Assembly (NCBI GenBank): GCA_964636985.1
Contig: CAZWSX010000003.1
Location: 62,001 to 126,000 of the forward strand
DNA length: 64,000 bases
Reading direction: 5' to 3'
Origin: CAZWSX01 sp964636985
GTDB taxonomy: Bacteria; Planctomycetota; Planctomycetia; Pirellulales; Pirellulaceae
Below, one piece after another: positions 16,409 through 26,201 of the stretch; the first letter of the stretch is position 1, and each line of letters opens with the position of its first letter. The position numbers were made by a program, and so were the translations under genes. The notes below the pieces were generated by a model, which had not been told where the DNA came from, searched no databases, and worked only from the letters and a program-made list of their open reading frames with translations.

Positions 16409-18757
16409 ATGCGACTCACATTGCGAACATTATTGGCTTATCTGGACCGCGTTCTTCCCGCTGACCAATTAAGCGACTTGAAATCGCGGGTCGAGAGCAA
16501 CGAAAACGCCAGTAAGATTATCGAGCGGCTGCAAGAAGTTTTGAAAGAATCGCGCCTGTCCGCGCCCAAAGTGGACGGCAAGGGATTCGATGGCGACCCG
16601 AACATCGTGGCCGCTTATCTGGATGGCAGCTTGCCCTCGGAGCGAATTGCCGATTTCGAGAAGCTATGCCTCGAATCGGACCGCCATCTGGCCGAAGTGG
16701 CGGGCGTTCATCGCGTGTTGGCCGACATAATCGAGTTGGAGCGCAACGAGCCCTCGGCCGATCGATCTGAAATCGTCGAGGCTACGGCCGAGTTCTTGAC
16801 GCCGGAATTGCGCGCCAAGATGGCGGCGCTGCCCAACGAGGATCTCACGCGCTCGCGATTCGCACCGACAGTCAAGTCTCCCGTTGCAACCAACGGCGTG
16901 GCTGAGCGCGCTGTCGCGAAGGCGGCCCACGATCACGACAAGAAAGCGGAGGCCGAGCTTGCCGCGCCGCCGGTCGTGGGGACGTCGAGCGAGCACGACG
17001 CGGGTCATGATTCGAAGCCCGCTGCGCCGCCTCCGCCGCCGAGCCCGAAGCGGAAGCTGGAAGTACCGGAGTACATGCGCGAGCAACCGCGTCCGATGTG
17101 GCCACTGGCGCTCGCGGCGTTGGTGTTTGTCGCGGCCATCGCGGGTGCGACTTGGGTCGCCGTGAATCGACCGTTCAATACCGAGATCGCACAGAACGAC
17201 GAAGTTCAGGTCGAGAAGGGGAGCGTCGAAAGCAAGTCGAGCAAGGACACGAGCAGTTCGGAAACTAAGAAACAAACCGTCATCGTGGAACCGGTTGGAG
17301 ACTTGGAGGCGCCGGAAGAAATGGCCGCCAAGGCCAAGAAATCGAGTAAGAGTTCAACGACCGACAGCGAAACAACCGAGGTGATCACGACGGACAAAAC
17401 TCCGACGGACGTCGACGTCGAGGTCGAGGGAACCGTCACTGAGCCCGGGTCCGCAACCAAAGAAACAGTGGATGTGGAATCCATCACCGAGAAAGTGCCC
17501 GTCGACGAACCAGCGATCAGCAGCATTCCGGAAGCAACGGAAGTTCCGCCGGAACCAAGCAGGGTCTCGCCTGCTTCGATGTTGGATATCGGGCGGATGG
17601 CACCGGGAGCGGAAGTATTGATTCGCTTCGACGCGAAAAAGGGAGAGTGGATGCGGGCCCTGCCGCGTTCGGTTCTCTACTCGGACGAAAAATTTATTGT
17701 TCCGCCGTTCTTCCAACCGCAGTTGACGTTCCGCTCTGGCATTCAGGCGACGGTCGTTGGACCGGCCGCGATGTCGGCCCAGCTGGTCAACAAGGAAGTC
17801 GTCGCATTGGATATTTACGACGGGCGGGTCTTGCTGTTGGGAACCGGGATGGAGTCGCGCGTTGTTCCCGTGGCAATTGGACCGCTGGTGGGTGAGGTGA
17901 TGCTGGTCGACGCGGGATCCGATGCGGCGATCGAAGTCCGCACCTACTTGCCGCCGGGGAGCGATCCGCTGGCCGATCCGAATCCGCGAATCACCGTGGT
18001 GACGATTTTCGCCATCCACGGTCCGGTGGTGTGGCAACCTCAAGGTGGAGAGGCGGTCACGATTGCCCCGTCGCACGTTCGCGTCATCATTCGCGGCGAC
18101 TCGTTGAACGACGATTTGACCAAGGGCCCGCACGCATCGCCGGATTGGGTCGAGGGGAATCGTCTGAGCACGCTCGATAAGATCACGGTCAATGCCATTG
18201 AGCCGCAGCTCAAGTCGGATCGTGCCCTCCCGCTGGCGCTGAAGGAACTGCCTCCGCGGCGGTCGGAAGTACAGGCGTTCGCTGGCCGGACGTTGGCCTT
18301 ACTGGGCGACTACGAGGACATTTTGACGGCCCTCAGCCACGATGTTCTTCGCCAGGCGTATTGGAAGCAGGACGTCGAAACATTGCGAGCCGAAGTGGCT
18401 CGCAGCCCAGAACGGGCTGCTGCCGTGAAGCAGGCGCTCGATCGCTTTTGCAGCGGCAGGTCGGACCTGTTGTACCGCTTTTTGTGCGGCTATAGCCCCG
18501 AGCAGTTGGCCGCGGGTGGAGCCGAGGAACTGGTGGGCTCGCTGGAAAGCAGCGACCGCGATATCCGCGCGTTTGCTATCGTCAACTTGCAGGCTATCAC
18601 AGGTAACCTGGCGAACTACAACCCAAGTGAATCGGTGGAACGCAACCGGGCTGCGATTTTGACCTGGAAGAAGTTCCTCAAGGAAGGAAAGGTGGCTTAC
18701 AAGTCGCCGCCGACTCCAATGCCTGAGTTCCGTCCAGCCCGAGCGGCGGAGGAGTAA
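16409..18757 (+). CDS. Large single-span membrane protein with anti-sigma-like N-terminus
   Basis: 782 residues; AGGAG lies about 8 bases upstream of the ATG. The N-terminus carries two repeats resembling the zinc-less anti-sigma start of planctomycete proteins (LLAYLDRVLPADQ near residue 9 and VAAYLDGSLPSERIADFEKLC near 67). A Pro-rich linker is followed by one membrane helix (WPLALAALVFVAAIAGATWV, about 231-250). A long Ser/Thr/Glu/Val-rich stretch (about 260-390) is probably extracytoplasmic and disordered. The rest (390-782) has beta-rich segments, then helices, and no domain I can name. A signalling or envelope role is inferred only from the architecture. Confidence 0.75.
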   Translation: MRLTLRTLLAYLDRVLPADQLSDLKSRVESNENASKIIERLQEVLKESRLSAPKVDGKGFDGDPNIVAAYLDGSLPSERIADFEKLCLESDRHLAEVAGVHRVLADIIELERNEPSADRSEIVEATAEFLTPELRAKMAALPNEDLTRSRFAPTVKSPVATNGVAERAVAKAAHDHDKKAEAELAAPPVVGTSSEHDAGHDSKPAAPPPPPSPKRKLEVPEYMREQPRPMWPLALAALVFVAAIAGATWVAVNRPFNTEIAQNDEVQVEKGSVESKSSKDTSSSETKKQTVIVEPVGDLEAPEEMAAKAKKSSKSSTTDSETTEVITTDKTPTDVDVEVEGTVTEPGSATKETVDVESITEKVPVDEPAISSIPEATEVPPEPSRVSPASMLDIGRMAPGAEVLIRFDAKKGEWMRALPRSVLYSDEKFIVPPFFQPQLTFRSGIQATVVGPAAMSAQLVNKEVVALDIYDGRVLLLGTGMESRVVPVAIGPLVGEVMLVDAGSDAAIEVRTYLPPGSDPLADPNPRITVVTIFAIHGPVVWQPQGGEAVTIAPSHVRVIIRGDSLNDDLTKGPHASPDWVEGNRLSTLDKITVNAIEPQLKSDRALPLALKELPPRRSEVQAFAGRTLALLGDYEDILTALSHDVLRQAYWKQDVETLRAEVARSPERAAAVKQALDRFCSGRSDLLYRFLCGYSPEQLAAGGAEELVGSLESSDRDIRAFAIVNLQAITGNLANYNPSESVERNRAAILTWKKFLKEGKVAYKSPPTPMPEFRPARAAEE

Positions 18758-18760
18758 GGG

Positions 18761-18800
18761 ATTTGTCACAGAGGACACAGAGTTCTCAGAGTGAGGAAAA
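18761..18800 (+). repeat. CACAGAGG-type intergenic repeat, copy 1
   Basis: ATTTGTCACAGAGGACACAG followed by AGTTCTCAGAGTGAGGAAAA. An inverted copy with the same internal order lies at 31998-32035. It begins directly after the stop codon of the 782-residue gene. Confidence 0.6.
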
Positions 18801-18801
18801 G

Positions 18802-18825
18802 GTAGGACGGACAATCTTGTCCGTC
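18802..18825. repeat. Short palindromic intergenic repeat, copy 2
   Basis: Differs from the copy at 10814-10837 at one position. A partial inverted partner (CAGACAGGATTGTCTG, 18881-18896) lies 55 bases downstream, so the whole 18802-18896 block could fold back on itself. Confidence 0.65.
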
Positions 18826-19013
18826 TGAGTTGGGTGGTGTAGCGTTCTAACTCGTCTTGTTAAGGCGAGTCCACCACGCACAGACAGGATTGTCTGCGCC
18901 ACGATCTTGCCTTCGTAGTTCTTTCTGCGGAACTTGTCGGGCGGTGTGGGCGTCGTATAGGACGTAGGTCGCTGCGTTGTCTAAAACCTGAGCCGATTTC
19001 GGGGGTGCCCGCG

Positions 19014-19652
19014 ATGAGGAGCATCGGACGACGTTGGTTTCAATTTTCGCTTCGCGCGCTGTTTGGCGCGATGGTCGTTACTTGCATCGTCGGAGCTTGG
19101 CTTGCTCGCGAGCGGCAACTGGCGCGCGATCAGGTGGCGGCGGCCGAGAATATCCGGCAGGCCGGTGGGGTCGCCATGTGTTGCCCTTCCTATGCGCGGG
19201 ATGAAGAGCGCGACTCGTTTCGAAATCGGCTCAAGAATGCCTTGGTTGCGGGATCGATCGAAGACATCAACTATGTGAGCCTTCACGGTGCTCACGCGAA
19301 CGACCAGAATCTGACCCAGTTGCCCTCGCTGCCCAACCTGAGGTCGCTTACGATCGCGGGAAAGAGCGTTACCGACCGCGGTTTGACCAATCTGTCTGGC
19401 CTCAAGCGGCTCGAACGGCTGAACCTCGCGGGTGCAAGAATCACGGACGCCGGACTTCGGTGCGTGGGTGATCTTTCTCAACTGGAAGGATTGTCGCTCA
19501 AGAATACGGATATTACCGACGCGGGGCTTGTGCACCTGCGAGGGCTGACGCGATTGCGAGAGCTGAAACTCCAGGGAACCAAAGTGACCAAGGCCGGTGC
19601 GATCCAACTCCAAGAGTCCTTGCCGGCGCTGCAAATATCCTTTGAGGAATAA
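19014..19652 (+). CDS. Membrane-anchored leucine-rich-repeat protein
   Basis: 212 residues. One N-terminal hydrophobic segment (SLRALFGAMVVTCIVGAWLA) serves as an uncleaved anchor or signal. From about residue 95 there are four LRRs of the short planctomycete type, with consensus L..L..L..L...G..ITDAGL..L (for example RLNLAGARITDAGLRCVGDL, then GLSLKNTDITDAGLVHL). These usually mediate protein-protein contact. The ATG at 19014 has GGGGG about 8 bases upstream; a GTG at 19005 would add three residues. Partner unknown. Confidence 0.8.
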   Translation: MRSIGRRWFQFSLRALFGAMVVTCIVGAWLARERQLARDQVAAAENIRQAGGVAMCCPSYARDEERDSFRNRLKNALVAGSIEDINYVSLHGAHANDQNLTQLPSLPNLRSLTIAGKSVTDRGLTNLSGLKRLERLNLAGARITDAGLRCVGDLSQLEGLSLKNTDITDAGLVHLRGLTRLRELKLQGTKVTKAGAIQLQESLPALQISFEE

Positions 19653-19813
19653 CGCGTTCGTGCGCCCTTAGGCTTCTGTCGCTGCTGCTCTTGCTAGCGA
19701 CGATTGCGCCTTCATTTTTGGCGCTGTCTTGAATGGCGAAGCTTACTATAGTCCTCCCCGCAAACGATTCGTCGCGGCGAGTGGTTAGTCGCCGTTTCTA
19801 TGGAGGGATTGAG

Positions 19814-21625
19814 ATGTCGCGGGATCAATGGAGCGTTGTCGCAAAACGTCGAGCCTCTTTTCTGGCGGCTTGCGCACTAGGTTCGGGGGTGGTCTGGTTC
19901 ACGGGCTGCAATCCAGGTTCACCGTCGGCTTCGAACGATAGCGGCGGCGAAAAAGTGGAGATCGCGCGTTCGAAGAATCTAAAGGCTCCCGAAGTCGACG
20001 AGGAAAACTCCGCGGTTCAAGAACCGAATTCTTCGTCGAAGAGCGTCTACGGTGACGACGAGCCGGAGGTCCCTTCGCTCCGAAGTTCGAGCGGAGCGGG
20101 ATCGCGAACGGATGATGCTGAGTTGGTGGACGAATCGGAAGAGGACGAAGCCGTCCTGTTCACCCGCTTGTCGAAGCTGGCGGAAGAAGCCGCGGCGCAG
20201 CAGCAAGGAAAAGTCTCCAGGAAGTCGCTGCCGACGTTGCGGACAAAGCATCGGGAACGCATTGCGGTCGCCGACAAGATTTTGAAACTTGCCAAGCCGT
20301 CGGCCGAAGCGGTTCAAACCGCCTACCAGGTGAAGCTGGATGCGTACGACAACCTGATCGCGTTGGAAACGCCGAACGCAGGCGAGGAATTTCGCGCACT
20401 ATGCGCCGAGCTGGTCAATCATTCCGATCCGCAACTGGCCCGCGTCGGGCGGATCATGACGCTGCAATTCCTGTCGCAAGACTGGCTTCAATCCAAGAGC
20501 AACAATGGCCGGCAGTTGGTCGATGCCGTGATTGAGGTCCTCACTCATACCGAACTCGAACCGCAACTGATTGGCGTATGCGCCAAGATCGCCGGCGACT
20601 TGAACGAAGCGAAGCTACCCGATGACGCTGCCGAGGTATATGAAGCAATCGCACAGTCGGCCGCGAAGTCGGAAGACGCGCGGATGAAGGTCGAAGCCTC
20701 GGCCGCCGGCTTGCAAGCCAAACTGCTACGCGAAGGCGTTCACACCGCGGTCGACGAGTATGCCGCGGCCACGGAGGCGCCTGATATGACCGATGTCGCC
20801 GCGAAGATCGAGAAGGTCTTTGAGGGTGCTACAGCCGATGCCGGCTCGTTCAGCGTTTTCAGCAATCTGGCCGCGCGATGGGAAGCCGAGGGTTTGCTCC
20901 GACCATCCGAGCAACTTTACCTGGGGATTCAAAAACTATTCGCCAACGTGGACGATAAGACCCTGGCTCCGCGCGTTAAAGCGACGATCGAGACTGCCCG
21001 CAAACGATTGGGATTGATCGGTCAAAGCATGAGCATCGAGGGGAACACGCTCGATGGCGAAGCCTTCGACTGGTCGGCCTACAAAGGCAAGGTGGTGCTG
21101 GTCGACTTTTGGGCCACCTGGTGCGAGCCATGCCGCGAGGAAATGGGGAACATCTCGCAGGTCTACGAGAAGTATCGCGAGGCAGGCTTCGAAGTCGTCG
21201 GCGTCAACCTGGACGAAGACCAAGACGTCCTTTCGCAGTTCAAAACGGCAAACAAGCTGCCCTGGACGAATGTTGTTAGCGACAAGAACACCGAGCTGGG
21301 CTTCAACAACCCGTTGGCCGTCCGCTGCGGCGTCCGTTACATCCCGTTTGTGATGTTGATCGACAAGACAGGCAAGGTCGCGGCGATCCACACGCGGGGC
21401 GAGCGTCTGGAACCGGCCGTCAAACTGCTGCTCGACGAAGCAAACGGCGGCGCGTCCTCTCAGCAAGTTGGCGTCGCACCGGTTGAAGAGGAACGCCAGC
21501 AAAACGAGCCGGGCACGCTGCCATCGAACGACGATGCCTCGGCTGTTGCCGGCGAAGGCAAGGGGAAGTCGAACCCCTTGCGAACGGGCCGCAAGCCGCC
21601 GCCAGCTCCGCTGCGTAAGAAGTAA
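19814..21625 (+). CDS. Thioredoxin-like (TlpA/ResA type) lipoprotein
   Basis: 603 residues. GGAGG lies 7 bases before the ATG at 19814 (the open frame starts at 19733). Signal with lipobox VVWFTGC (about residue 32), then an acidic linker and a long helical region of about 300 residues. The C-terminal thioredoxin fold (about 405-555) has the redox motif WCEPC (Cys437, Cys440) in VVLVDFWATWCEPCREE and the cis-Pro loop RYIPFVML. TlpA/ResA proteins reduce disulfides outside the cytoplasm, often in cytochrome c maturation. The Gly/Pro/Lys-rich tail is extra. It lies directly upstream of the split Omp85 genes, but with 284 bases between, so co-transcription is uncertain. Confidence 0.88.
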   Translation: MSRDQWSVVAKRRASFLAACALGSGVVWFTGCNPGSPSASNDSGGEKVEIARSKNLKAPEVDEENSAVQEPNSSSKSVYGDDEPEVPSLRSSSGAGSRTDDAELVDESEEDEAVLFTRLSKLAEEAAAQQQGKVSRKSLPTLRTKHRERIAVADKILKLAKPSAEAVQTAYQVKLDAYDNLIALETPNAGEEFRALCAELVNHSDPQLARVGRIMTLQFLSQDWLQSKSNNGRQLVDAVIEVLTHTELEPQLIGVCAKIAGDLNEAKLPDDAAEVYEAIAQSAAKSEDARMKVEASAAGLQAKLLREGVHTAVDEYAAATEAPDMTDVAAKIEKVFEGATADAGSFSVFSNLAARWEAEGLLRPSEQLYLGIQKLFANVDDKTLAPRVKATIETARKRLGLIGQSMSIEGNTLDGEAFDWSAYKGKVVLVDFWATWCEPCREEMGNISQVYEKYREAGFEVVGVNLDEDQDVLSQFKTANKLPWTNVVSDKNTELGFNNPLAVRCGVRYIPFVMLIDKTGKVAAIHTRGERLEPAVKLLLDEANGGASSQQVGVAPVEEERQQNEPGTLPSNDDASAVAGEGKGKSNPLRTGRKPPPAPLRKK

Positions 21626-21909
21626 TCGCGGCGTTCTGCCTGAATGAACTGCCTTGGATGCCCGCATTGTTGCCAGCACTTACTGAAGCGGCTGGCAGCT
21701 CTAATGCTGGCACAGATCTGATACGGGCACAATGCTAGTACTAAACACAGTGAGGAAATCCAAGTCGGTTGAAGGATTTTCCCTTGTGCCGGGTGGTGAC
21801 TTTCGATAATCACTCGGCACGCGGGCGGAGTGTGCTCCGACCGCGCGGCTTATTGGCCGGCGCCGAATCGCCGACCCTTTTCTGTTCGCACTACGATCCT
21901 GCACGCATC

Positions 21910-23619
21910 ATGATCCACCTCGCAAGCCGCAACCAAGCCGCACTAATGCTTCGATCCTGGCGATCGTCGTTTTGCGGCCTTTGTTGTTTGTTGATGTCCG
22001 TCAGTAGTGCGGTATATGCGCAACAGCGCGCGGCGGAAACGTCCCCGCCGGGCAACTCGCGGGAGGAACTACCTCCACCTTTTGCCGGCGCCGATGACGA
22101 ACCCCAAGTCCACATGCCCGACGGCTCGATCCCGAAGCCGATTCGGCCAGGCGATTACGATCTGAAGCGTTCTAAGGCTGGCCGGGAAGAGACGCCGCCA
22201 CTTGTGGTCGACGTGATCATCCGCGGAACGAAGAACGAAGAACGGGCGCGAAGCCTGATTAAGACCCGCAAGGAACACGACTTCGACAGCGACACGGTGA
22301 CGGCCGACGCCAGGCGATTGATCACGTCGGGCAGGTTCCGCAACGCGGTTCCTTACGTAAAAGACGTCGAGGGGGGAAAGGTCGTCATTTTCGACCTGAC
22401 CGACAAGGCGATGGTCAACTACGTCAAGTTGATCGGCAATCGCAAGTACAGCGATCGCTCGCTGATCAAGAAGACGGGCCTGAAGGTGGGCGATCCGCTC
22501 AGCCAATTCGAAGTCGACGAAGGACGCCGCCGGTTGGAAGAGCACTATCACGCACAAGGGTATTCGAAGATCCGCGTCGGCATCGAGGAAGGGGACAATC
22601 CCAACGACCAAGGCGTCGTGTACATGGTCGACGAAGGGAACTTCCAGCGGATCGGCGCGGTTTACATCAAAGGGAATTCGTTCGTTCCCGACGGCGTGTT
22701 GCGCAGCAAGATCAGCTCGTTGCCTCCGTATCTGTACTTGGGTTGGTTCCGCGGGAAGTTCGATCGCACCAAGATCGACGAGGACGTGAACAAACTGATT
22801 TCGTACTACCGTGACTTCGGATTCTTTAAGGCGCGGGTCGGGCGCGAAATCGAGTTCGATGAAGAAGGACGCTGGGCGACGCTGACGTTCGTCATCGACG
22901 AAGGGCCCCGCTACAAAGTTCGCGACATCAAGATCGAAGGAGCGGAGATCTTCCGCACAGGTCCGCTCGTCGAATCGATGAAGCTCAAGAGCGATGCCCA
23001 CTTCCGGCGCGGCGACCAAGAACGCGACACCGAGATGCTGAAAAACGCCTACGGGGCGATGGGACACGTGTTCGCAGACATCGTACCCGAACAACGCTTT
23101 ACCGACGAACCAGGACAGATCGACATGATCTACCGGATCAAAGAAGGGGAACCGTGGCGCGTGGGGGAAGTGAATGTCTTCCTCGCGGGCGAGTTCCCTC
23201 GCACCCGGCGGAACGTAGTGCTGAATCGCTTGTCGCTTCGATCGGGCGACCTGATCGACATTCGCGAGATTCGCGACAGCGAGCGACGACTGGAGTTCTC
23301 GCAGTTGTTCGAAACCTCGCAATCGACGCCCGGAGCCGAAGGCCCCAAAATTGTGGTGCGTCCGCCTGAGTTGCGGGACGTGGGGATTGCTTCGGCACCG
23401 AAGAGATCGCGCCGCCGCGGCCAAAGCCCCGACGACGAGACTGATTACTCGTTGCCTGATCGAGATGCGATTTTCGACTCGGCTCGGTACTGGAATTACG
23501 TCGCAACCATGCCGGCTTCGAGGCCAACCGCGGGTCCGGCGAGGGAGGAGCAACAAGAGGTTCGCCCGGGGCAGTTCTCGCCCGCGAGCAGCCGCACGGA
23601 ATTCCGACCGAAGTCGTGA
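21910..23619 (+). CDS. Five-POTRA Omp85 component lacking a beta barrel (BamA-like, N-terminal half)
   Basis: 569 residues from the ATG at 21910; a shorter start at 21946 gives a cleaner signal peptide ending AVYAQQ. Five POTRA-like repeats follow in order, starting near residues 97 (PPLVVDVIIRGTKNEERARS), 170 (VNYVKLIGNRKYSDRSLIKK), 245 (RIGAVYIKGNSFVPD), 335 (YKVRDIKIEGAEIF) and 417 (WRVGEVNVFLAGEFPRTRRN). This matches the five POTRAs of BamA, but the protein stops after a Pro/Arg-rich tail with no barrel. The barrel is encoded by the next gene. It probably acts in the periplasm in outer-membrane protein assembly, in complex with the downstream product. Confidence 0.88.
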   Translation: MIHLASRNQAALMLRSWRSSFCGLCCLLMSVSSAVYAQQRAAETSPPGNSREELPPPFAGADDEPQVHMPDGSIPKPIRPGDYDLKRSKAGREETPPLVVDVIIRGTKNEERARSLIKTRKEHDFDSDTVTADARRLITSGRFRNAVPYVKDVEGGKVVIFDLTDKAMVNYVKLIGNRKYSDRSLIKKTGLKVGDPLSQFEVDEGRRRLEEHYHAQGYSKIRVGIEEGDNPNDQGVVYMVDEGNFQRIGAVYIKGNSFVPDGVLRSKISSLPPYLYLGWFRGKFDRTKIDEDVNKLISYYRDFGFFKARVGREIEFDEEGRWATLTFVIDEGPRYKVRDIKIEGAEIFRTGPLVESMKLKSDAHFRRGDQERDTEMLKNAYGAMGHVFADIVPEQRFTDEPGQIDMIYRIKEGEPWRVGEVNVFLAGEFPRTRRNVVLNRLSLRSGDLIDIREIRDSERRLEFSQLFETSQSTPGAEGPKIVVRPPELRDVGIASAPKRSRRRGQSPDDETDYSLPDRDAIFDSARYWNYVATMPASRPTAGPAREEQQEVRPGQFSPASSRTEFRPKS

Positions 23620-23770
23620 TGAATCACTAGTGAGTCGCGGCCGCGAAGCGATGCGGCCGCTAGCGAAAGAATCGTCGAATTTTCGCCCTGTTCAGGGCGC
23701 GACAAAACAGCGATAAGACGCCACATCCCAGGATCGTCCGTCGGCCTTGCCCGACTTGAGGAAATCCAAC

Positions 23771-25705
23771 TTGTCCCGCCTCAGGAACTTCGACTCGGTA
23801 CGCCACGCGACCTTGATCGCGTTTGCGGGCTGGTGCGCGCTCAGCCTCAGCGGTTGTTGCGGTTGGGCCTCGCCCTTGGCGAAGAATGCCGCCAACGACT
23901 CAGCCTCGCGAGCGATCGCGCGGAAAGACCGCGCGCCGCGGAAGTTCGATCTCAATCAAACGCCCACGCGCGATGCCCGCGAAAGCGATGTCGCTATCGA
24001 ACGAGCCGAACCCGACGCGAGTGGCCACGACAGCGAGATTACGTTTGCTCAGTACCGAGAACCTGTAGTCGCCGGGGACAACAGCGACGAGCGCTCGTTT
24101 GAGCAGCGATCGATCGCCGAACAACAAGGGGACTACAGTTCTCGGCCGTTGCCGGCTGCTCCGGCCCCACGCATGGCTTCGAATGCGACCAAGTCACTAG
24201 GCTACAGCGATAAGGCATTGCGGGGGCAATCGCCATCCGGTGGCGGCCTTTACACCCCCAGCACCGCAGGGTCGGGTTACGGCGCGAATGTTCGACCTCC
24301 GCCATCGTACGCGCCAGGTTCGGGCGATTCTTTCCAGCGGCAACCCATGGCTGCCAGTGGCGGGTATGGAAGCCAGCAGCAAGCGGCACCGCAACAATCG
24401 ATCTACGGCGGGGCAGGCGCTCCACCGTCGGCTTACGAAACGAATCAGTCAGACGGCGCGACTGCGAACGGCTACGAGCCGGCCGACTATCCATCGTCGG
24501 GGCAGCGGCGCATGACCTATCAAAACGGTCAGCCGGTGGGGGCTGGAATCGATCCTACGGCTCCGGGCGGAGGGTATCCGCGAATGGGGCCTCCGCCGAT
24601 TGGCGGTGGGGGATACTACGAGACAAACCCGCCTAACAACATCACGCCGCTCGACGTATTTGTGTCGGAAGCTCGTACAGGTCGCATTTCGTTCGGCGTC
24701 GGCGTGAACTCGAACGCCGGCGTGAACGGCAACATCACGATCGACGAACGGAACTTCAGCCTGTTCAATCCGCCCGATAGTTGGGACGACTGGCTCGACG
24801 GGACGGCGTTCCGCGGTGCAGGGCAGGGCTTCCGCATCGAAGCGATGCCTGGCAGCCAGGTGAGCCGCTATTTGGTGAGCTTGACCGAGCCGTACTTGTT
24901 CGGCACCGACATCAGTTCGAGCAACAGCGCGTATTACTTTCAGCGGTTCTACTTCGACTGGGCGGAGCAACGGGTCGGTGGACGCACGGCGCTGGGCTAT
25001 CGCCTTTCGCCCGACCTGTCGGCGTCGGGATCACTTCGCTACGAAGACGTCAAGATTTACAGCCCTCGGATCGCGGGCGTTGCCGAGCTCGATAAGGTTC
25101 TCGGCAGCAACGACCTGGCCACGGGGATGTTCTCGCTCACGCACGATACGCGCGACAACGCGTTCTTCGCCACGCAAGGGAACTACGTCTCGATCTCCTA
25201 CGAGCAAGCCTTTGGGCAGTTCAGCTTCCCGCGCGGGGAAATCGACGCCCGGCACCACATGCGTATGTACGAGCGCCCCGACGGCAGCGGCGCCCACGTC
25301 CTCTCGTTTTATGGGAACCTGGGCGTGGCAGGATCCGACACACCGATCTTTGAGAACTACTTTATTGGTGGTTATGGTTCGCTTCGCGGCTTCCAATTCC
25401 GCGGCGTTGGCCCGCTGGATCAAACCGTCCGCTTGGGTGGTCGGTTCAAGGCCCTCAGCACAATCGAGTACACCGTGCCTGTCACGGCGGACGACATGGT
25501 GCGGCTGGCCTTCTTCGTCGATGCCGGCACCGTGCAAAGCGATGTGAAGTTCTCCGATTTCCGCGTGGCTCCGGGTATCGGCGTGATGATCAACGTGCCG
25601 GCACTGGGCCCGGCTCCGCTGGCGCTCAACTTCGCCTTCCCGGTGGTGTCGGAGGCGGGCGACTCGAAGCAGATATTCAGCTTCCAGATGGGTGCGGCTC
25701 GTTAG
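23771..25705 (+). CDS. Omp85-family beta barrel without POTRA domains (BamA-like, C-terminal half)
   Basis: 644 residues from a TTG start at 23771 preceded by GAGGAAA; no ATG is available before the signal. A lipoprotein-like signal ends at ALSLSGC. A Gly/Pro/Tyr/Gln-rich linker (about 100-285) leads to a barrel of about 340 residues that begins TGRISFGVGVNSNAGVNGNI, the usual first strand of BamA barrels. The loop-6 signature is LRGF (Arg539) within GGYGSLRGFQFRGVGP; in BamA this arginine sits inside the barrel. The C-terminus is FSFQMGAAR rather than the usual terminal aromatic. Likely partner: the POTRA protein encoded 151 bases upstream. Confidence 0.88.
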   Translation: MSRLRNFDSVRHATLIAFAGWCALSLSGCCGWASPLAKNAANDSASRAIARKDRAPRKFDLNQTPTRDARESDVAIERAEPDASGHDSEITFAQYREPVVAGDNSDERSFEQRSIAEQQGDYSSRPLPAAPAPRMASNATKSLGYSDKALRGQSPSGGGLYTPSTAGSGYGANVRPPPSYAPGSGDSFQRQPMAASGGYGSQQQAAPQQSIYGGAGAPPSAYETNQSDGATANGYEPADYPSSGQRRMTYQNGQPVGAGIDPTAPGGGYPRMGPPPIGGGGYYETNPPNNITPLDVFVSEARTGRISFGVGVNSNAGVNGNITIDERNFSLFNPPDSWDDWLDGTAFRGAGQGFRIEAMPGSQVSRYLVSLTEPYLFGTDISSSNSAYYFQRFYFDWAEQRVGGRTALGYRLSPDLSASGSLRYEDVKIYSPRIAGVAELDKVLGSNDLATGMFSLTHDTRDNAFFATQGNYVSISYEQAFGQFSFPRGEIDARHHMRMYERPDGSGAHVLSFYGNLGVAGSDTPIFENYFIGGYGSLRGFQFRGVGPLDQTVRLGGRFKALSTIEYTVPVTADDMVRLAFFVDAGTVQSDVKFSDFRVAPGIGVMINVPALGPAPLALNFAFPVVSEAGDSKQIFSFQMGAAR

Positions 25706-25769
25706 AGCTTGCAAGCACGTCGCAAGCAACGCGTCTTGAGCAGCATGTCGCGAGTAGCGCGTCGCCAGA

Positions 25770-26201
25770 TCACGACGCGTGAAGCGAGTCGAACGTCTTT
25801 TTCACCAGCGCCACCAGTTCGGGTAGTGCTTGCTCGGGCGTGTGGACGTCCAGATCGTGGACGTCCCAGTACTCGACGCGATCGATCCAGTGCGGGAAGA
25901 ATTCGCCGATCATATCGCGGTGCTCGGCTTCTTTAACCGCGATGATCTTATCGGCTTTCCAGAAGTCGGCTTCTTTAACGGGGATCGGCATCCGCAGCAC
26001 TTCGGGCAGCGGGATATCGTTATCGGCCAGCCATTTTTTGGTGTGCTGCGAGAGAGGTCCCACGTTCGACCCGGTGATCCGCAACCCGCGCGAATCGGCC
26101 TCCCATTTGGAGCCGTGCGCCGCGGCCCAGTGGTTGAACAGGATTTCGGCCAGCCGGCTGCGGTAATAGTTGCCGGTACACAAAAACAGAATCTGAGGCA
26201 T
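25770..26201 (-). CDS. Low-molecular-weight phosphatase-like protein
   Basis: 143 residues. The N-terminal phosphate loop LFLCTGNYYRS (Cys8, Arg14, Ser15) fits the Cx5R(S/T) signature of LMW protein tyrosine phosphatases and arsenate reductases. The Asp general acid that normally lies in a DP motif near residue 115 is not obvious; VEYWDVHDLDVHTPEQ is in its place. It is the second LMW-PTP-like domain in the window, distinct in sequence from the one in the fusion at 12178. It lies 64 bases from, and convergent with, the Omp85 barrel gene. Substrate unknown. Confidence 0.85.
   Translation of the reverse strand: MPQILFLCTGNYYRSRLAEILFNHWAAAHGSKWEADSRGLRITGSNVGPLSQHTKKWLADNDIPLPEVLRMPIPVKEADFWKADKIIAVKEAEHRDMIGEFFPHWIDRVEYWDVHDLDVHTPEQALPELVALVKKTFDSLHAS

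Noticed and set aside
22069..23556. 495-codon minus-strand frame
   Set aside because: Antisense of the POTRA gene; GC-rich codons create long open frames on the other strand.
23620..23770. Frameshift as the cause of the POTRA/barrel split
   Set aside because: The second gene has its own ribosome binding site and signal peptide, and 151 bases with several stops separate the two.
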